Below the pieces are notes generated by a model, which saw only the letters and a program-made list of their open reading frames with translations, was not told the DNA's origin and ran no database searches. Positions 25,752 through 35,297 of a DNA stretch of 64,000 nt are shown here, in pieces. Origin of the DNA: Terriglobia bacterium (GTDB lineage Bacteria; Acidobacteriota; Terriglobia; Terriglobales; SCQP01); assembly GCA_021323595.1 (NCBI GenBank), contig JAJPKR010000042.1, positions 1 to 64,000 on the forward strand, given 5' to 3'. Position numbers and translations under genes: made by a program. How positions within the stretch are numbered: the stretch's first letter is position 1; each line of letters opens with the position of its first letter.

Positions 25752-26321
25752 ATGCGATTGAAATCGATGGGGGGCATCACGCTTGCGGCAGTTTTGTTGG
25801 TGGGATTAGCCGCGGCGCAGCAGCCCGTGCAAATCGCGCGCACGCATCTCAAGGTGGGGCAGATGGCGCCGGATTTCACGTTGCCGAGCGACCATTTCCA
25901 GCCGGTGCGACTGAGCGATTTTCGCGGGAAGAAAACGGTGATCCTGGCGTTCTACATTCTGGCGTTCACTCCGGGTTGAACGCAGGAACTCAAGGCCTAT
26001 CAGGCTGATTTGGCCAAAATCGAAGCAAGCGATTCAGTGGTTTTGGGGGTGAGCATGGATAGCCCGGCGGCAAACGGGGTATTCGCCAAGCAGATCGGCG
26101 TCACCTTCCCGCTGCTCAGCGACATGCGCGGCATCGTCGAGGAAAAATACGGCATTCTGCAGCCCGTTCGCGAGGTGGCCGGCTACCCCATGCAGTTCGC
26201 GCAACGAACCACGTTCGTTATCGACAAACAGGGCATCATTCGCAAGATTCAGTTCGGAACGGAGGCGATCAATCCCTCGACGGCGGTGTCGATGTGTCTT
26301 AATTTACATCGCGGCAAATAG
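25752..26321 (+). CDS. Secreted selenocysteine-containing peroxiredoxin (AhpC/TSA family), UGA at the peroxidatic position
   Basis: 189 residues if the in-frame TGA at 25977-25979 is read as selenocysteine. A signal peptide (SMGGITLAAVLLVGLAAAQ) is followed by 'VGQMAPDFTLPSDHFQPVRLSDFRGKKTVILAFYILAFTPG', then UGA as residue 76, then 'TQELKAYQADLAKI', 'VVLGVSMDSPAANGVFAKQIGVTFPLLSD' and 'RTTFVIDKQGIIRKIQFG'. In homologues the residue after FTPG is the peroxidatic Cys (FTPGCTQEL), so the stop falls exactly on the catalytic position. The only Cys left is near the C-terminus. A hairpin suited to a bacterial SECIS element follows. GAGGAG precedes the ATG. The alternative is a nonsense pseudogene. 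Confidence 0.85.
25994..26015 (+). promoter_or_regulatory. Candidate bacterial SECIS hairpin
   Basis: Beginning 15 bases after the UGA, GGCC (25994-25997) pairs with GGCC (26012-26015), and ATCA (25999-26002) pairs with TGAT (26006-26009) around a GGC loop, leaving unpaired U residues at the internal junction. Bacterial SECIS elements are short stem-loops just 3' of the UGA with a guanine in the apical loop and a bulged U, which this resembles. The fold was made by eye. Confidence 0.5.
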
Positions 26322-26378
26322 GCGACTGGCGCCGCGCCGAAGGTCTGATAGACTTATGAGTTTTCTTTAGGTCACGCC

Positions 26379-28265
26379 ATGAGAGATTTTTCCGTTCGCG
26401 CTAGCGCTACAGCCGTTCTCTGTCTCGCCGCCCTCGCCACCTTGGCGGCCCAGGCACCTGTCACGATTCAACTTACGGTGGACGCGCGGCAGGCGCCGAT
26501 GAAGATCCTGCACTCGGAAATGGTCATTCCGGTCAGGCCCGGACCGCTGACTATCTATTACCCGAAATGGATACCGGGCGAACACGAGCCCGACGGGCCG
26601 ATCGCGAATGTGGGCGGATTGAAATTCACCGCCAACGGCCGAACGATTCCATGGCGGCGCGACCTGTTGGATGTCTTCACGTTTCATTTGGACGTGCCGC
26701 CGGGAGTCGATCGATTGACGGCGGCCCTGGACTACATCGAGCCGTCGTTCGGCATTTATACGGCAGGGGCGTCGGCGACGGACAAACTCCTGGTTGTGAG
26801 CTGGAATCAGAACTTGCTGTATTTGGCCGGGGTTCCCGCGCAACAACAAACTTTCGAGGCCAAGCTGCTGCTGCCCGAGGGCTGGAAGTTCGCTACCGCA
26901 TTGCCGGTGGCCAGCCGAAGCGGCGATGAAATCACGTTCCAACCGGTCTCGCTGAACCGGCTGGTGGATTCCCCGGTACAAGCGGGCGAATACTTGGACG
27001 TTTACAACATCACTCCGCCCAACGAACCGATTCACCACGAATTGGACATTGCCGCGGATTCGGCGGATGCGGCGCGGCTGGCGCCGGAATGGCAGGAGAA
27101 GATGACGAATCTGGTCGCGGAAGCCGGGGCGTTATTTGGCGCGCGGCATTACCGCGATTACCACTTCCTGTTTACGCTCAGCGATCATGTCGCCCATTTC
27201 GGACTCGAGCACCACGAGAGCGACGACAGCCGCCTGGGCGAGCGAGTGCTGGAAATGCCGGATCCGGGACGCGCCATGGGCGGGCTCTTACCGCATGAAT
27301 TTGTCCATTCCTGGAACGGCAAGTTTCGCCGCCCGGCGGATCTCACGCCACCCTACTACGAAGAGCCGATGAAAACGGATCTCTTGTGGGTTTACGAAGG
27401 CCTGACCGATTATCTCGGCAATGTCCTCGCAACGCGGAGCGGACTCTGGACCCAGGATCAATACCACCAATATTTGGCGAACATCGCGGCGACGCTGGGT
27501 CCCGGCAGACCGGGGCGGACGTGGCGTCCCCTGCTGGATACGGCGGTGGCGGTGCCCGGAATTGGGTTCACGCCGGGCTGGACGAATTGGCTGCGGAGCA
27601 CGGACTACTATCCCGAGGGAGATCTGATCTGGCTTGAGGTCGATACCACGATCCACCGTGTGACCCACGGTCAGAAGACCATCGCCGATTTCCTGCGATC
27701 CTTCTACGGCGGGCCGAACCTGGGACCCCAACTTAAGACCTACACGTTCGATCAGCTCGTGGCAGCGCTGAACGCAGTCGCACCATATGACTGGGCTGAT
27801 TTCTTCCACGAGCGGCTGGATTCGACCTCGCCGGAGGCACCGCTAGGAGGCGTGGAGGCGAGTGGATGGCGGGTGGTTTACAACAGCGAGCGTCCGATCC
27901 CGGCGAACGGGAGCAATCGGGCGGCGGCCGTGGACGCAACGTATTCCATCGGACTCCAGGTCGCCCGCGACGGACGGGTCATCGACTCCATAGTGGGAAG
28001 CCCGGCCTACAAGGCCGGCATCAGCTCGGGGATGCGCGTCGTCGGCGTGGAGGGCCGGCCGTTCAGCCCTGAATTGCTGGACGATGCAATCCGCAACAGC
28101 CCCACGGCCTCCGGCCCGATCGAATTGCTCGTCGAAAACGACGATTATTACCGCCATGCCGAGATTGACTACCACGGCGGCGCCCGTTACCCGCATCTCG
28201 AGCGCGAAGCGGGACAACCGGACTACTTGGACGACGTGGTCCTGAAGCCGATCAGCCACCGCTGA
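26379..28265 (+). CDS. M61 family peptidase (glycyl aminopeptidase-like) with C-terminal PDZ domain
   Basis: 628 residues with a signal peptide (SATAVLCLAALATLAAQ). The N-terminal beta domain has 'YYPKWIPGEHEPDGPIANVGGLKF', and the thermolysin-like catalytic domain has HEFVHSWNGKFRRP (HExxH at 306-310) with the third ligand Glu in 'WVYEGLTDYLGNVLA'. Residues about 525-600 form a PDZ domain ('VGSPAYKAGISSGMRVVGVEGRPF'). M61 enzymes remove N-terminal Gly or Ala residues. The layout and length are normal. It starts 57 bases after the peroxiredoxin and could share its transcript. Confidence 0.92.
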   Translation: MRDFSVRASATAVLCLAALATLAAQAPVTIQLTVDARQAPMKILHSEMVIPVRPGPLTIYYPKWIPGEHEPDGPIANVGGLKFTANGRTIPWRRDLLDVFTFHLDVPPGVDRLTAALDYIEPSFGIYTAGASATDKLLVVSWNQNLLYLAGVPAQQQTFEAKLLLPEGWKFATALPVASRSGDEITFQPVSLNRLVDSPVQAGEYLDVYNITPPNEPIHHELDIAADSADAARLAPEWQEKMTNLVAEAGALFGARHYRDYHFLFTLSDHVAHFGLEHHESDDSRLGERVLEMPDPGRAMGGLLPHEFVHSWNGKFRRPADLTPPYYEEPMKTDLLWVYEGLTDYLGNVLATRSGLWTQDQYHQYLANIAATLGPGRPGRTWRPLLDTAVAVPGIGFTPGWTNWLRSTDYYPEGDLIWLEVDTTIHRVTHGQKTIADFLRSFYGGPNLGPQLKTYTFDQLVAALNAVAPYDWADFFHERLDSTSPEAPLGGVEASGWRVVYNSERPIPANGSNRAAAVDATYSIGLQVARDGRVIDSIVGSPAYKAGISSGMRVVGVEGRPFSPELLDDAIRNSPTASGPIELLVENDDYYRHAEIDYHGGARYPHLEREAGQPDYLDDVVLKPISHR

Positions 28266-28271
28266 CCAGCC

Positions 28272-28899
28272 TCAGCTCGCCTGCCGCCCCCTGAAGGCGC
28301 GGCCCGATGCGGCGTGCCCGCGCTCGTGACACGACGCCTTGCCGATATCGGCAAAAAAACTTCGCGTTCGCGTTGCCGCGCCTCGCGCTCGGGGATGCGC
28401 AAGATTGCGGCGGGATAAACCGTCGCGATCACGGAAGTGCTCCTGGTGGAGGGCTGAGCCTCGCCACGCAACTGGGTCAGGCGAAATTCCCGGCCGAGCA
28501 GAGCCTGGGCCGCAGTGGCGTCCAAAGCGACAATCATGCGCGGCGCGACGACGGCGACTTCGCCCTCCAGCCACTGATGACACGCAGCGATCTCCCGCGC
28601 ATTGGGCTTGTTATGAATCCGGCGCCGGCTCGCGGTTCCCACTTGAAGTGCTTGACCGCGTTGGTGATATACACATCCGCGCACGGCACTTGCGCCGCTG
28701 CCAAAGCCTGGTCCAACAAGAGCCCGGCTGGGCCGACAAAGGGGCGACCGTCGCGGTCCTCACGATCTTCCGGGATTTCTCCGACCAGCATGAGGACCGC
28801 GTGCGGCGGCCCCCCGCTGAAGATAGTCTAGGTGGCGCGCTCCCATCGCGGGCAGGCATGACATTCGGCGGCGGCTCGCCGCAATTGATCCAGTTTCAC
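28272..28899 (-). pseudogene. udgX: UdgX-type uracil-DNA glycosylase, broken by a stop and two frameshifts
   Basis: Pieced together, the reading is: GTG 28899, 'VKLDQLRRAAAECHACPRWERAT', a TAG at 28830-28828 where homologues have Gln, then 'TIFSGGPPHAVLMLVGEIPEDREDRDGRPFVGPAG' and 'VYITNAVKHFKWEPR'. A one-base loss near 28631-28634 shifts to 'SRRRIHNKPNAREIAACHQWL' (the UdgX KRRIH cross-linking loop) and 'LDATAAQALLG', and a slip in a 7-T run near 28355 shifts to 'FFADIGK'. The family identity is certain, as the motif order and Cys cluster of the Fe-S site are recognisable. Three independent lesions argue for real decay, not one base-call error. Confidence 0.87.
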
Positions 28900-28997
28900 G
28901 GTCTCCGGTCCTAATTTGGGAATCGGGCGCCGAAATTCCCTGCTTGGGGGGAAGCGAACCACAGCGCAAAGGGCTAGGTTAGCTCCTCGCGGTAGCC

Positions 28998-31900
28998 ATG
29001 CAGCAACGGCGATTCCCGATTTGGGTTTTGGCGGCGATCAGCTTGGCGACGGTATGGGCGTCGGCACAGACGGGATCCGTGTCGACCGTGGGCGCCAGCT
29101 GGATCTTCGAGGGACCGGCGCCGGTGAACGATCCAACGTACGGCCCCGTGGGAGGCACGGTCACGGCCTTACTAGCGTCAGGAAGCGGCGTCTTGGCTGG
29201 CACTGCGGGCGGAGGGATTTGGGCGTGGCAAGGCGGCGTGTGGAAGGCGCTCACGGATTCCGCCCCGTCTTTGACGATCAGCGCGCTAGCGGCGGGACCG
29301 AATGGAACGATCTATGCCGGCACAGGGGATTGGAGCCTCAGCGATGGCGGAGCCTCGGCGCAGGGTTTGCTGGTCTCGAATGACGGAGGTGCAAGCTGGC
29401 AGGCGGCCGCCGGATCTTCAGCGCTGGCCGGCTTGACAATCACGGGGATCTGGGCCGATCCCAATAATTCAGCGCATTGGATCGTCGCCACGATCGCGCC
29501 GCCAGGCGGAACGGGAGGAGTCTTCGAAACGATCACCGGAGGGAGCAGTTGGAGCCGGGTGATCGCAGGGCAAGCGTGGGGCCTGGCGTGGGATGCGCCC
29601 TTTCTGCTGATCGGCACCAGCAGCGGCGTCGAGGAGTGGCAGTCCGGCGGCAGCGTCGCCGCCGTCACACAGCCAATGCCAGCGGCCCAATTGTTTGTCG
29701 CCTCGGGGGGTGGAAAGGCGGCGGTGTTGGGGCTCGATCCCAATGGAGCCTGCGTTGGGATCGAGCAAACGGGAGATCTGCAGACATGGGCGCAAATCGG
29801 CTGCCCGAGCATGCTCGCTCCGCCGTTGGCGCCGCCGCTCGCACTCACCTTCGACGGCTCGGGCACGCTTTGGCTCGGTGGAAGCAACGTTTGGAAGTAC
29901 ACCGTGAACGGCTGGCAAATCGCCGGCGGCTCGCTGGCAGCGCCTGGATTGGTGCATGCGCTCATGTTCGAGAGCACGAACATCTGGGCGGGAGCCGCGG
30001 GCGGGGTCTGGGAATTGATGTCCAACGCGACGGCCTGGACCAATCTCAACGGCACCGCGGGCTCCGAAGCGCTCGGCGCCATTCGGCTGGGATCCGTGGG
30101 CGCCGGCAGCGCTGGGTTGATCGCCGCCACGGAAGCCAATGAAATTTTGGCGAACGGCTCGGGTTTAGCGTGGAACGCCGTGGCGAAAGGGACCGGCGCC
30201 GTCTTGGCAACAGCGCCGAGCGATCCCAACACGGTTTACGCGGCCTTGTCTGGCGCGTCCGGATTGCTGATCAGCACGAACGGCGGCGCCACGTATCAAC
30301 CCGTCAGTTGGACTGCTGGAACCAGTCCGAGCTATGGCGACACCGCCCTGGCAGGCCGGGCGGTGATTGCCGTTGACCCGAGTGCTCCAGCGCACTTGTT
30401 TTGGGCAACGGACCGGCTTTGGCAGAGCACCGATGGCGGACAGAGCTGGAGGAGCGTGACATCGATGCCGGCATTGAGCGGCAGCACGTTCACGGCAATC
30501 GCGATTGCACCGCAGAACCCCTCGATCTTGTATTTGGGGACCTCTCAAGGACAATTTTTCAACAATGCCGGGCTGACGCATGCCTCGGGCCTGCCGGCGG
30601 GCGCGCCGATTACGGCGCTGGCAATCGATCCAGACATGAGCGCGGCGGCGGCGGCGACCGCGCCACAAACGATCGTCGCGGGATTCGGCGGAGCGAGCGG
30701 CGGCGTATATCTCACCACGAACGGCGGCGGCAATTGGCAGAACATTTCGGGTTCGCTTCCGCAGGCGCCGGTCGCAAGCCTCGTGATCGACCCGATCGAT
30801 CCCAGCGTTGTCTATGTGGCCGAATCGCACGGCGTCTTCGCGACCCGGACGATGGCGCGAGCTGGTATCGGCTAGGGTTCGGCCTGCCCAACGCCACCAT
30901 CACCGACCTGCGTTTAGTTCAGGCGGGTTCGGCGCGCTCATTGGTGATCGCAACGGATGGCCGAGGCGCGTGGACCTTGCCGCTGGCGGCGTCAGATACG
31001 GTACTCACGGCGACGCAGGGCAATGGACAATCGGGCACCGTGGGATTTCCGCTGGCCAATCCGCTGGTGGTGACGGCTCAAAACACCTTCGGGCTGCCGC
31101 TCGCGAACGCCACCGTCAACTGGACGGATGCGGGTGCGGGCGGCAGTTTTGCGCCAACACAAACGATAACCGCCGCCGATGGCACGGCCTCGGTCAGCTA
31201 CACACTCCCTTCTACAGCAGGGGCGATTTCGATCGCGGCGGCCACCGGCGGCGGCGCGACCGCCAACTTCACTGAAACCGCCGCAGCAGCCACCGCCGCT
31301 TCGGTGCTTGCCGCGGCCGGCGGCGGCCAGTCGGGCGTGATCGAAACGGTGCTGGCCCAGCCGATCGTGGCGAAAGTCGCGGATCAATTCGCCAATCCCG
31401 TCGCGGGCGCCACCGTCTCGTTTTCCGACGGCGGAGCCGGCGGCAGCTTCAATCCGGCGGCTGCGATCACGGACGCGCAGGGCCAGGCCGGCACGGAATA
31501 TACGTTGCCGGCCGCGGTGGGCACGGTGACGGTCACCGCCACTGTGGCCGGATTGCCGCCGGCGACCTATACAGAATCGGCGCTGGCGGCGCCGGATTTT
31601 TCGATCGCGCTCAACCCGGCGACCGAAAACGCCGATGTGGCCGGCCTCGCCACGTTCCAGCTCACCACCAGCACTCCGGCCGGAGACACGCGCGTCATTA
31701 ACCTGGCTTGCATCTCGCCGGCGACGGGGTGCAGCGTGACGCCGGGCTCGGTCTCCCCAGGAGGCACCGCAAGCGTGTCGGTCAGCTTTTCCAATGTCGG
31801 CAGCAACACCTTCACCGTGCAGGCGAGCGACGGAGAGCACACGCACCAAGTCACCGGGACGGTGAACGTCTTGGCCCCCGATTTTGCGCTCAGTATCAGC

Positions 31901-32668
31901 ACCCCGGCAACGACGTTGGACCAAATCGCAACCAATACGTTTTCGATTGCGACCACCGCGATCAACGGTGATTTTCACTTGATCTCGCTTGCCTGCGTCG
32001 CCCCGAGCAGCGGCTGCAGCTTCACGCCGGCGCAGATCTCCCCCGGACAAAGCGCCACGCTGGCAATTGCGGCGGATACACTCGCAGCGGGAGGGCAAAC
32101 GATCACCATCCAAGGCAGCGATGGGACCAACCAGCATACCGCCGCACTCGCGTTGACTGTCGTTCCTCCCGGCTTAACCGTGGCGACGCAACCGGCCGCG
32201 GCGACGGTGGCTGCGGGCCAAGCCGCGACGATCACCGTGACCGTCACCCCGTCCGGAGGACTGACCGGCCCGGTCGCCTTTCGCTGCAGCGGATTGCCCC
32301 AGGCAGCGAACTGCGCCTTCCAACCTGCAACCTGGACCAGCCAGGGCTCCGGCTCTGGCGTCGTCATACTCACGCTTGCGACGACGGGCAACGCCATGGC
32401 GCCACCTTCCGGCCAGCGCTGGTTTTGGCTGTTGCCGTTGCTCATGCTTCCAGCGATTCTGCCGGGCGGCTTGCCCCGTCGAAGCCGCATGGCAGCGATT
32501 GCAGCTCTGGCGCTTGCGAGCGCAGCCTGCGGAGGAATGGGCGCGCCGGCGGCGACTTCCGCCGCGCCGGCGCAAGCCGGTACGCCAACTGGCACATATC
32601 AAGTGACGGTCGTGGCGCAATCGGGGAATGTCACAAACCAGAGCCAATTGCAGTTGACGGTCAATTAA
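28998..32668 (+). pseudogene. Secreted beta-propeller (BNR-like) and Ig-repeat surface protein, one frameshift
   Basis: One gene of about 1,223 codons split by a single-base loss near 30849-30851: frame 1 ends 'GVFATRT' and the second frame continues 'DDGASWYRLGFGLPNATITDL'. Order of parts: signal peptide (IWVLAAISLATVWASAQ), BNR/sortilin-like propeller repeats with recurring 'STNGGATY', 'STDGGQSWRSV', 'TTNGGGNWQNI' (about 40-620), two invasin-like Ig domains ('NTFGLPLANATVNW', 'DQFANPVAGATVSF'), further Ig repeats with paired Cys, a hydrophobic segment 'WFWLLPLLMLPAILPGGLPRRSR', a second hydrophobic 'AALALASAACGG' and a final short beta unit. This C-terminal layout is typical of Acidobacteriota surface proteins. 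A sequencing error could also explain the shift. Confidence 0.78.
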
Positions 32669-32684
32669 GGCGTATTCTCGGCTT

Positions 32685-33374
32685 ATGTGCGGCCGCTTCA
32701 CCCTCGGCAAAGGACGCCAGGCCATCCTGCAGCACTTCGAGCTCGAGGAGGGACCGGAGCTTGCGCCGCGCTTCAACATTGCGCCGACGCAGCCGGTCGC
32801 GGCGGTCCGCCTCGATCCGGCGCGGCAGGCGCGCGAATTGGTCCTCTTGCGGTGGGGACTGATCCCGGCCTGGGCGAAAGAAGCCGATATCGGCGCTCGC
32901 ACCATCAACGCCCGCTCCGAATCCCTGGCGCTCAAACCGGCCTTCCGGGAATCGTTCCGGCGCCGGCGCTGCATTATTCCGGCGGATGGCTTTTACGAAT
33001 GGAAGCAGGAGAACGGCGGCAAGCAGCCCTATTATGTGCACCGGCCCGATGGCGGACTGCTGGGATTCGCCGGATTATGGGATCGCTGGCGCGCGCAGAC
33101 GGGAGAGGCCGTCGAGTCGTGCACGATCGTGACCGTGCCGGCAAGCGCGCAGCTGGCGCGCATTCACGATCGCATGCCGGCAATTCTGGCGCGGGAAGAC
33201 TACGACGCCTGGCTCGATCCAGCGACCGCGCCCAGCCGCTTGGCCGCGCTGACCTCGTCTGCGGGAGCCAACGACCTCGAAGCGTATCCGGTTTCGCGCC
33301 GGGTCAATCGGGCGGAAAACGAAGGTCCGGAATGCCGAGCGCGGCTGCAGCTTGACCCTTTGACGCCAGCCTGA
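32685..33374 (+). CDS. yedK: SRAP/HMCES-type abasic-site shield protein
   Basis: 229 residues. It begins MCGRF, so Cys2 becomes the catalytic N-terminal residue that forms a thiazolidine link with abasic DNA. The family blocks 'RFNIAPTQPVAAVR', 'LLRWGLIPAWA', 'TINARSES', 'CIIPADGFYEW' (Glu) and 'IHDRMPAIL' (His) are all intact. The protein protects abasic sites in single-stranded DNA. Its intact state contrasts with the dead UdgX repair gene 4 kb upstream. It lies 17 bases after the propeller gene. Confidence 0.94.
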   Translation: MCGRFTLGKGRQAILQHFELEEGPELAPRFNIAPTQPVAAVRLDPARQARELVLLRWGLIPAWAKEADIGARTINARSESLALKPAFRESFRRRRCIIPADGFYEWKQENGGKQPYYVHRPDGGLLGFAGLWDRWRAQTGEAVESCTIVTVPASAQLARIHDRMPAILAREDYDAWLDPATAPSRLAALTSSAGANDLEAYPVSRRVNRAENEGPECRARLQLDPLTPA

Positions 33375-33380
33375 CGAGAG

Positions 33381-34016
33381 CTAGCGAATTCCGCCCATCA
33401 GCGCGCACGCGCTCCTGGCGACGCCACCGAGCGAGCGCGCGGAGCCGGCGCCGATCACGCCGCCGTCGCGGGCGACGAGCACCCATTTGTCGCGCTTCCA
33501 GAGGAAGCCTTTGTTGGGCTCACGCTCGAGATCGAGATGAAACTCGGCGTCCTCCGCACGGGTCATAACGGCGACGCCGCGGCATTTTTCGAGCAACGTC
33601 TTGATCAGTTCGTTGCGCTGCGGATCGACGCCGCTGGCGCCAGCCGCGGCAGCGCCGCTGCTGCCGGCGAGAGCAAACCAGCGGCCCGACTCGGTCGGCG
33701 ACGCCGTGACGAAAACGCGCGCCGCGGCGATCCGGGAGCTGGCAGGGGCGACGGGATCGCAGCGGGCCTGTACCATCGCCAAGATTACAGGCGCAGCGAC
33801 GCCGTCGCTCTTCAGGCGCTCCAGCGCGGCAGGCGAAGTGACGAAGGCACACGGCGTGGAGCGAATTTTCGCCATGATCACGCCGGGCGCAATGCCGGCC
33901 CGGGTGAGCGCGATCACGTCGGCGTTGCGCATCACCGGTGCGCCCGGCCCCTGCGGCAATGCCGGAGCGAGCAAGGTCCAGAGCAGGATAGGCATGAGCG
34001 GGCAGCCACCGGTCAT
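33381..34016 (-). CDS. Secreted protein with an 'NADVIALTRAGI' helical domain, function unknown
   Basis: 211 residues from ATG 34016 (alternatives 34049 and 33995). A hydrophobic start (MPILLWTLLAPALPQG) looks like a signal. Residues about 30-85 ('MRNADVIALTRAGIAPGVIMAKIRSTPCAFVTSPAALERLKSDGV') match a short helical domain that I know as recurrent in acidobacterial secreted proteins. The C-terminal part has no recognisable family; 'FHLDLEREPNKGFLWKRDKWVLVARDG' looks like a beta-hairpin. It is convergent with yedK, with 6 bases between stops. Confidence 0.68.
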   Translation of the reverse strand: MTGGCPLMPILLWTLLAPALPQGPGAPVMRNADVIALTRAGIAPGVIMAKIRSTPCAFVTSPAALERLKSDGVAAPVILAMVQARCDPVAPASSRIAAARVFVTASPTESGRWFALAGSSGAAAAGASGVDPQRNELIKTLLEKCRGVAVMTRAEDAEFHLDLEREPNKGFLWKRDKWVLVARDGGVIGAGSARSLGGVARSACALMGGIR

Positions 34017-34131
34017 GAGCTTGCGCGGTTGAGAACCGCGCCCCATCATGCCTCGCGCTCTCGTTCCCGGCCTAGTGGCCGAAAGAGGAACTCTGCCGAC
34101 GCCGGGGGCATTCTAGAGGACAATGAGGACG

Positions 34132-34208
34132 GGGCGATTAGCTCAGCTGGTCAGAGCGTCTGCCTTACAAGCAGAAGGTCGCTGGTTCGAGCCCAGCATC
34201 GCCCACCA
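34132..34208 (+). tRNA. tRNA-Val (anticodon TAC)
   Basis: A complete cloverleaf of 77 bases with encoded CCA (34206-34208). The acceptor GGGCGAT pairs with ATCGCCC; the D arm is GCTCAGCTGGTCAGAGC; the anticodon stem TCTGC/GCAGA encloses CTTACAA with anticodon TAC at 34166-34168; the T arm has GGTTCGAGC. No second copy of its 3' end was found at the far edge of the phage-like block. Confidence 0.98.
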
Positions 34209-34217
34209 GCCCGCCGC

Positions 34218-34994
34218 CTACAGATGCAAGCCCGGTAATTCACCGGCCGCCACGGGCGCGAGCGGCCGCAGCAAGTCCATGAGCAAGACGATGAACAGCG
34301 CGGCCACAGGCACGATCAGCGCGCACGCGTGTGCGACCAGAAATCCCGCTGCCCCTAAATACGCTCCGGCGAGAAAGGCCAGCCACAGGCCCAAGGTTAG
34401 CAGCAGGTGGTGCAGCGCATCTTGCCGGCTTTCGGCGGCCGGCGGCCCATCGCCTCGCCGCCGGGCGCGGGCGCGATCACCGATCCCAAACGCATACTGC
34501 ACGATGGCCTCGGCAAACTTGGCCAGATTGCCGGTCATGTAGGTGGTATAGAAGCGCAGCTTGCGCGCGCGCGTCACGGTCACGGTCTGCATGCCCATGG
34601 CCAGCGCGGGCAGGGCGACGAGACCGAAGCGGCCGGCGGCCGAGCCCTGGGCCGGCGCGAGCGTCCAAAGCGCGAACAACAAGACGATCTCGACCGCCAG
34701 CACGAGCGACAACCGCGACTGCCAGGCGCGGCGGCGCCCCCATTCGGTGAGCGCGGCACCGGCGAACAGCCCCGCCAGGAAGCCGGCGACGGGCCAGGCG
34801 CGCGCCAGCGCCGCGTGCAGGTCGTGCAGCGCCGCATACAGGCCCATGCCGCTCAGGTTGCCAGTCATGTGCGACGTGAACAGCCGCACCAGAAACAAGA
34901 ATCCAAAGGCATCGACAAACCCAGCGGCGCCGGCCAACAGCAGCGCGGCGACAATCTTGACGGGCGGCGAGGCGGGTTGGGGCGGCGAGGGCAA
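34218..34994 (-). CDS. DUF1275 (YoaK-like) membrane protein
   Basis: 258 residues with about six transmembrane helices. DUF1275 signatures are 'GAAGFVDAFGFLFLVRLFTSHMTGNLSGMG' and 'GMQTVTVTRARKLRFYTTYMTGNLAKFAEA', two internal repeats each with a TGNL motif. The start appears to be TTG 34994, as no ATG in frame fits. The function is unknown; a transporter role has been suggested for the family. It ends 9 bases beyond the tRNA-Val on the opposite strand. Confidence 0.88.
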   Translation of the reverse strand: MPSPPQPASPPVKIVAALLLAGAAGFVDAFGFLFLVRLFTSHMTGNLSGMGLYAALHDLHAALARAWPVAGFLAGLFAGAALTEWGRRRAWQSRLSLVLAVEIVLLFALWTLAPAQGSAAGRFGLVALPALAMGMQTVTVTRARKLRFYTTYMTGNLAKFAEAIVQYAFGIGDRARARRRGDGPPAAESRQDALHHLLLTLGLWLAFLAGAYLGAAGFLVAHACALIVPVAALFIVLLMDLLRPLAPVAAGELPGLHL

Positions 34995-35297
34995 GAGCGC
35001 ATTGTACCGCCGCGAGATCGGGTGGACGAAGCCGGCACCCGCGAATCTAGGAAGGACTCACCAGTCCTATCCCCAAAAATAGAACTGACTACCCGACCAG
35101 AATTAGCGATGAGATCCACTGACTGACTCATCCTTTCGTACAACCTTTTTCTTCGCGATCACATCTAGGCTTATTAGAACCCAAACACCATGAGCCGGTC
35201 CCCTGCGGACCGGCCCCGTGCGGCCCGGCGGATATCGAGGGTGCGCAACGTCGCCTGGGTGGGTATAAGTGCATCCGGGCGCGGCAATAACAAGCTC
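34995..35297. other. AT-richer junction before the phage-like block
   Basis: About 300 bases with no gene I can support. Bases 35040-35190 are clearly lower in GC than the flanks and include an imperfect GATGAG/CTCATC repeat. A strong hairpin follows at 35194-35214. This is the natural left edge of the phage-like block and may hold its promoter, but no attachment core was recognised. Confidence 0.45.
35194..35214 (+). terminator. Strong hairpin at the left edge of the phage-like block
   Basis: GCCGGTCC (35194-35201) and GGACCGGC (35207-35214) form a perfect 8-base stem with a 5-base loop. No T-run follows, so it may be a leader or boundary structure and not a classical terminator. Confidence 0.35.

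Noticed and set aside
34132-34208. tRNA-Val 3' end as an attachment site for the phage-like block
   Set aside because: No copy of the T-arm/acceptor sequence was found near 54-55 kb, there is no integrase gene, and a DUF1275 gene separates the tRNA from the block.
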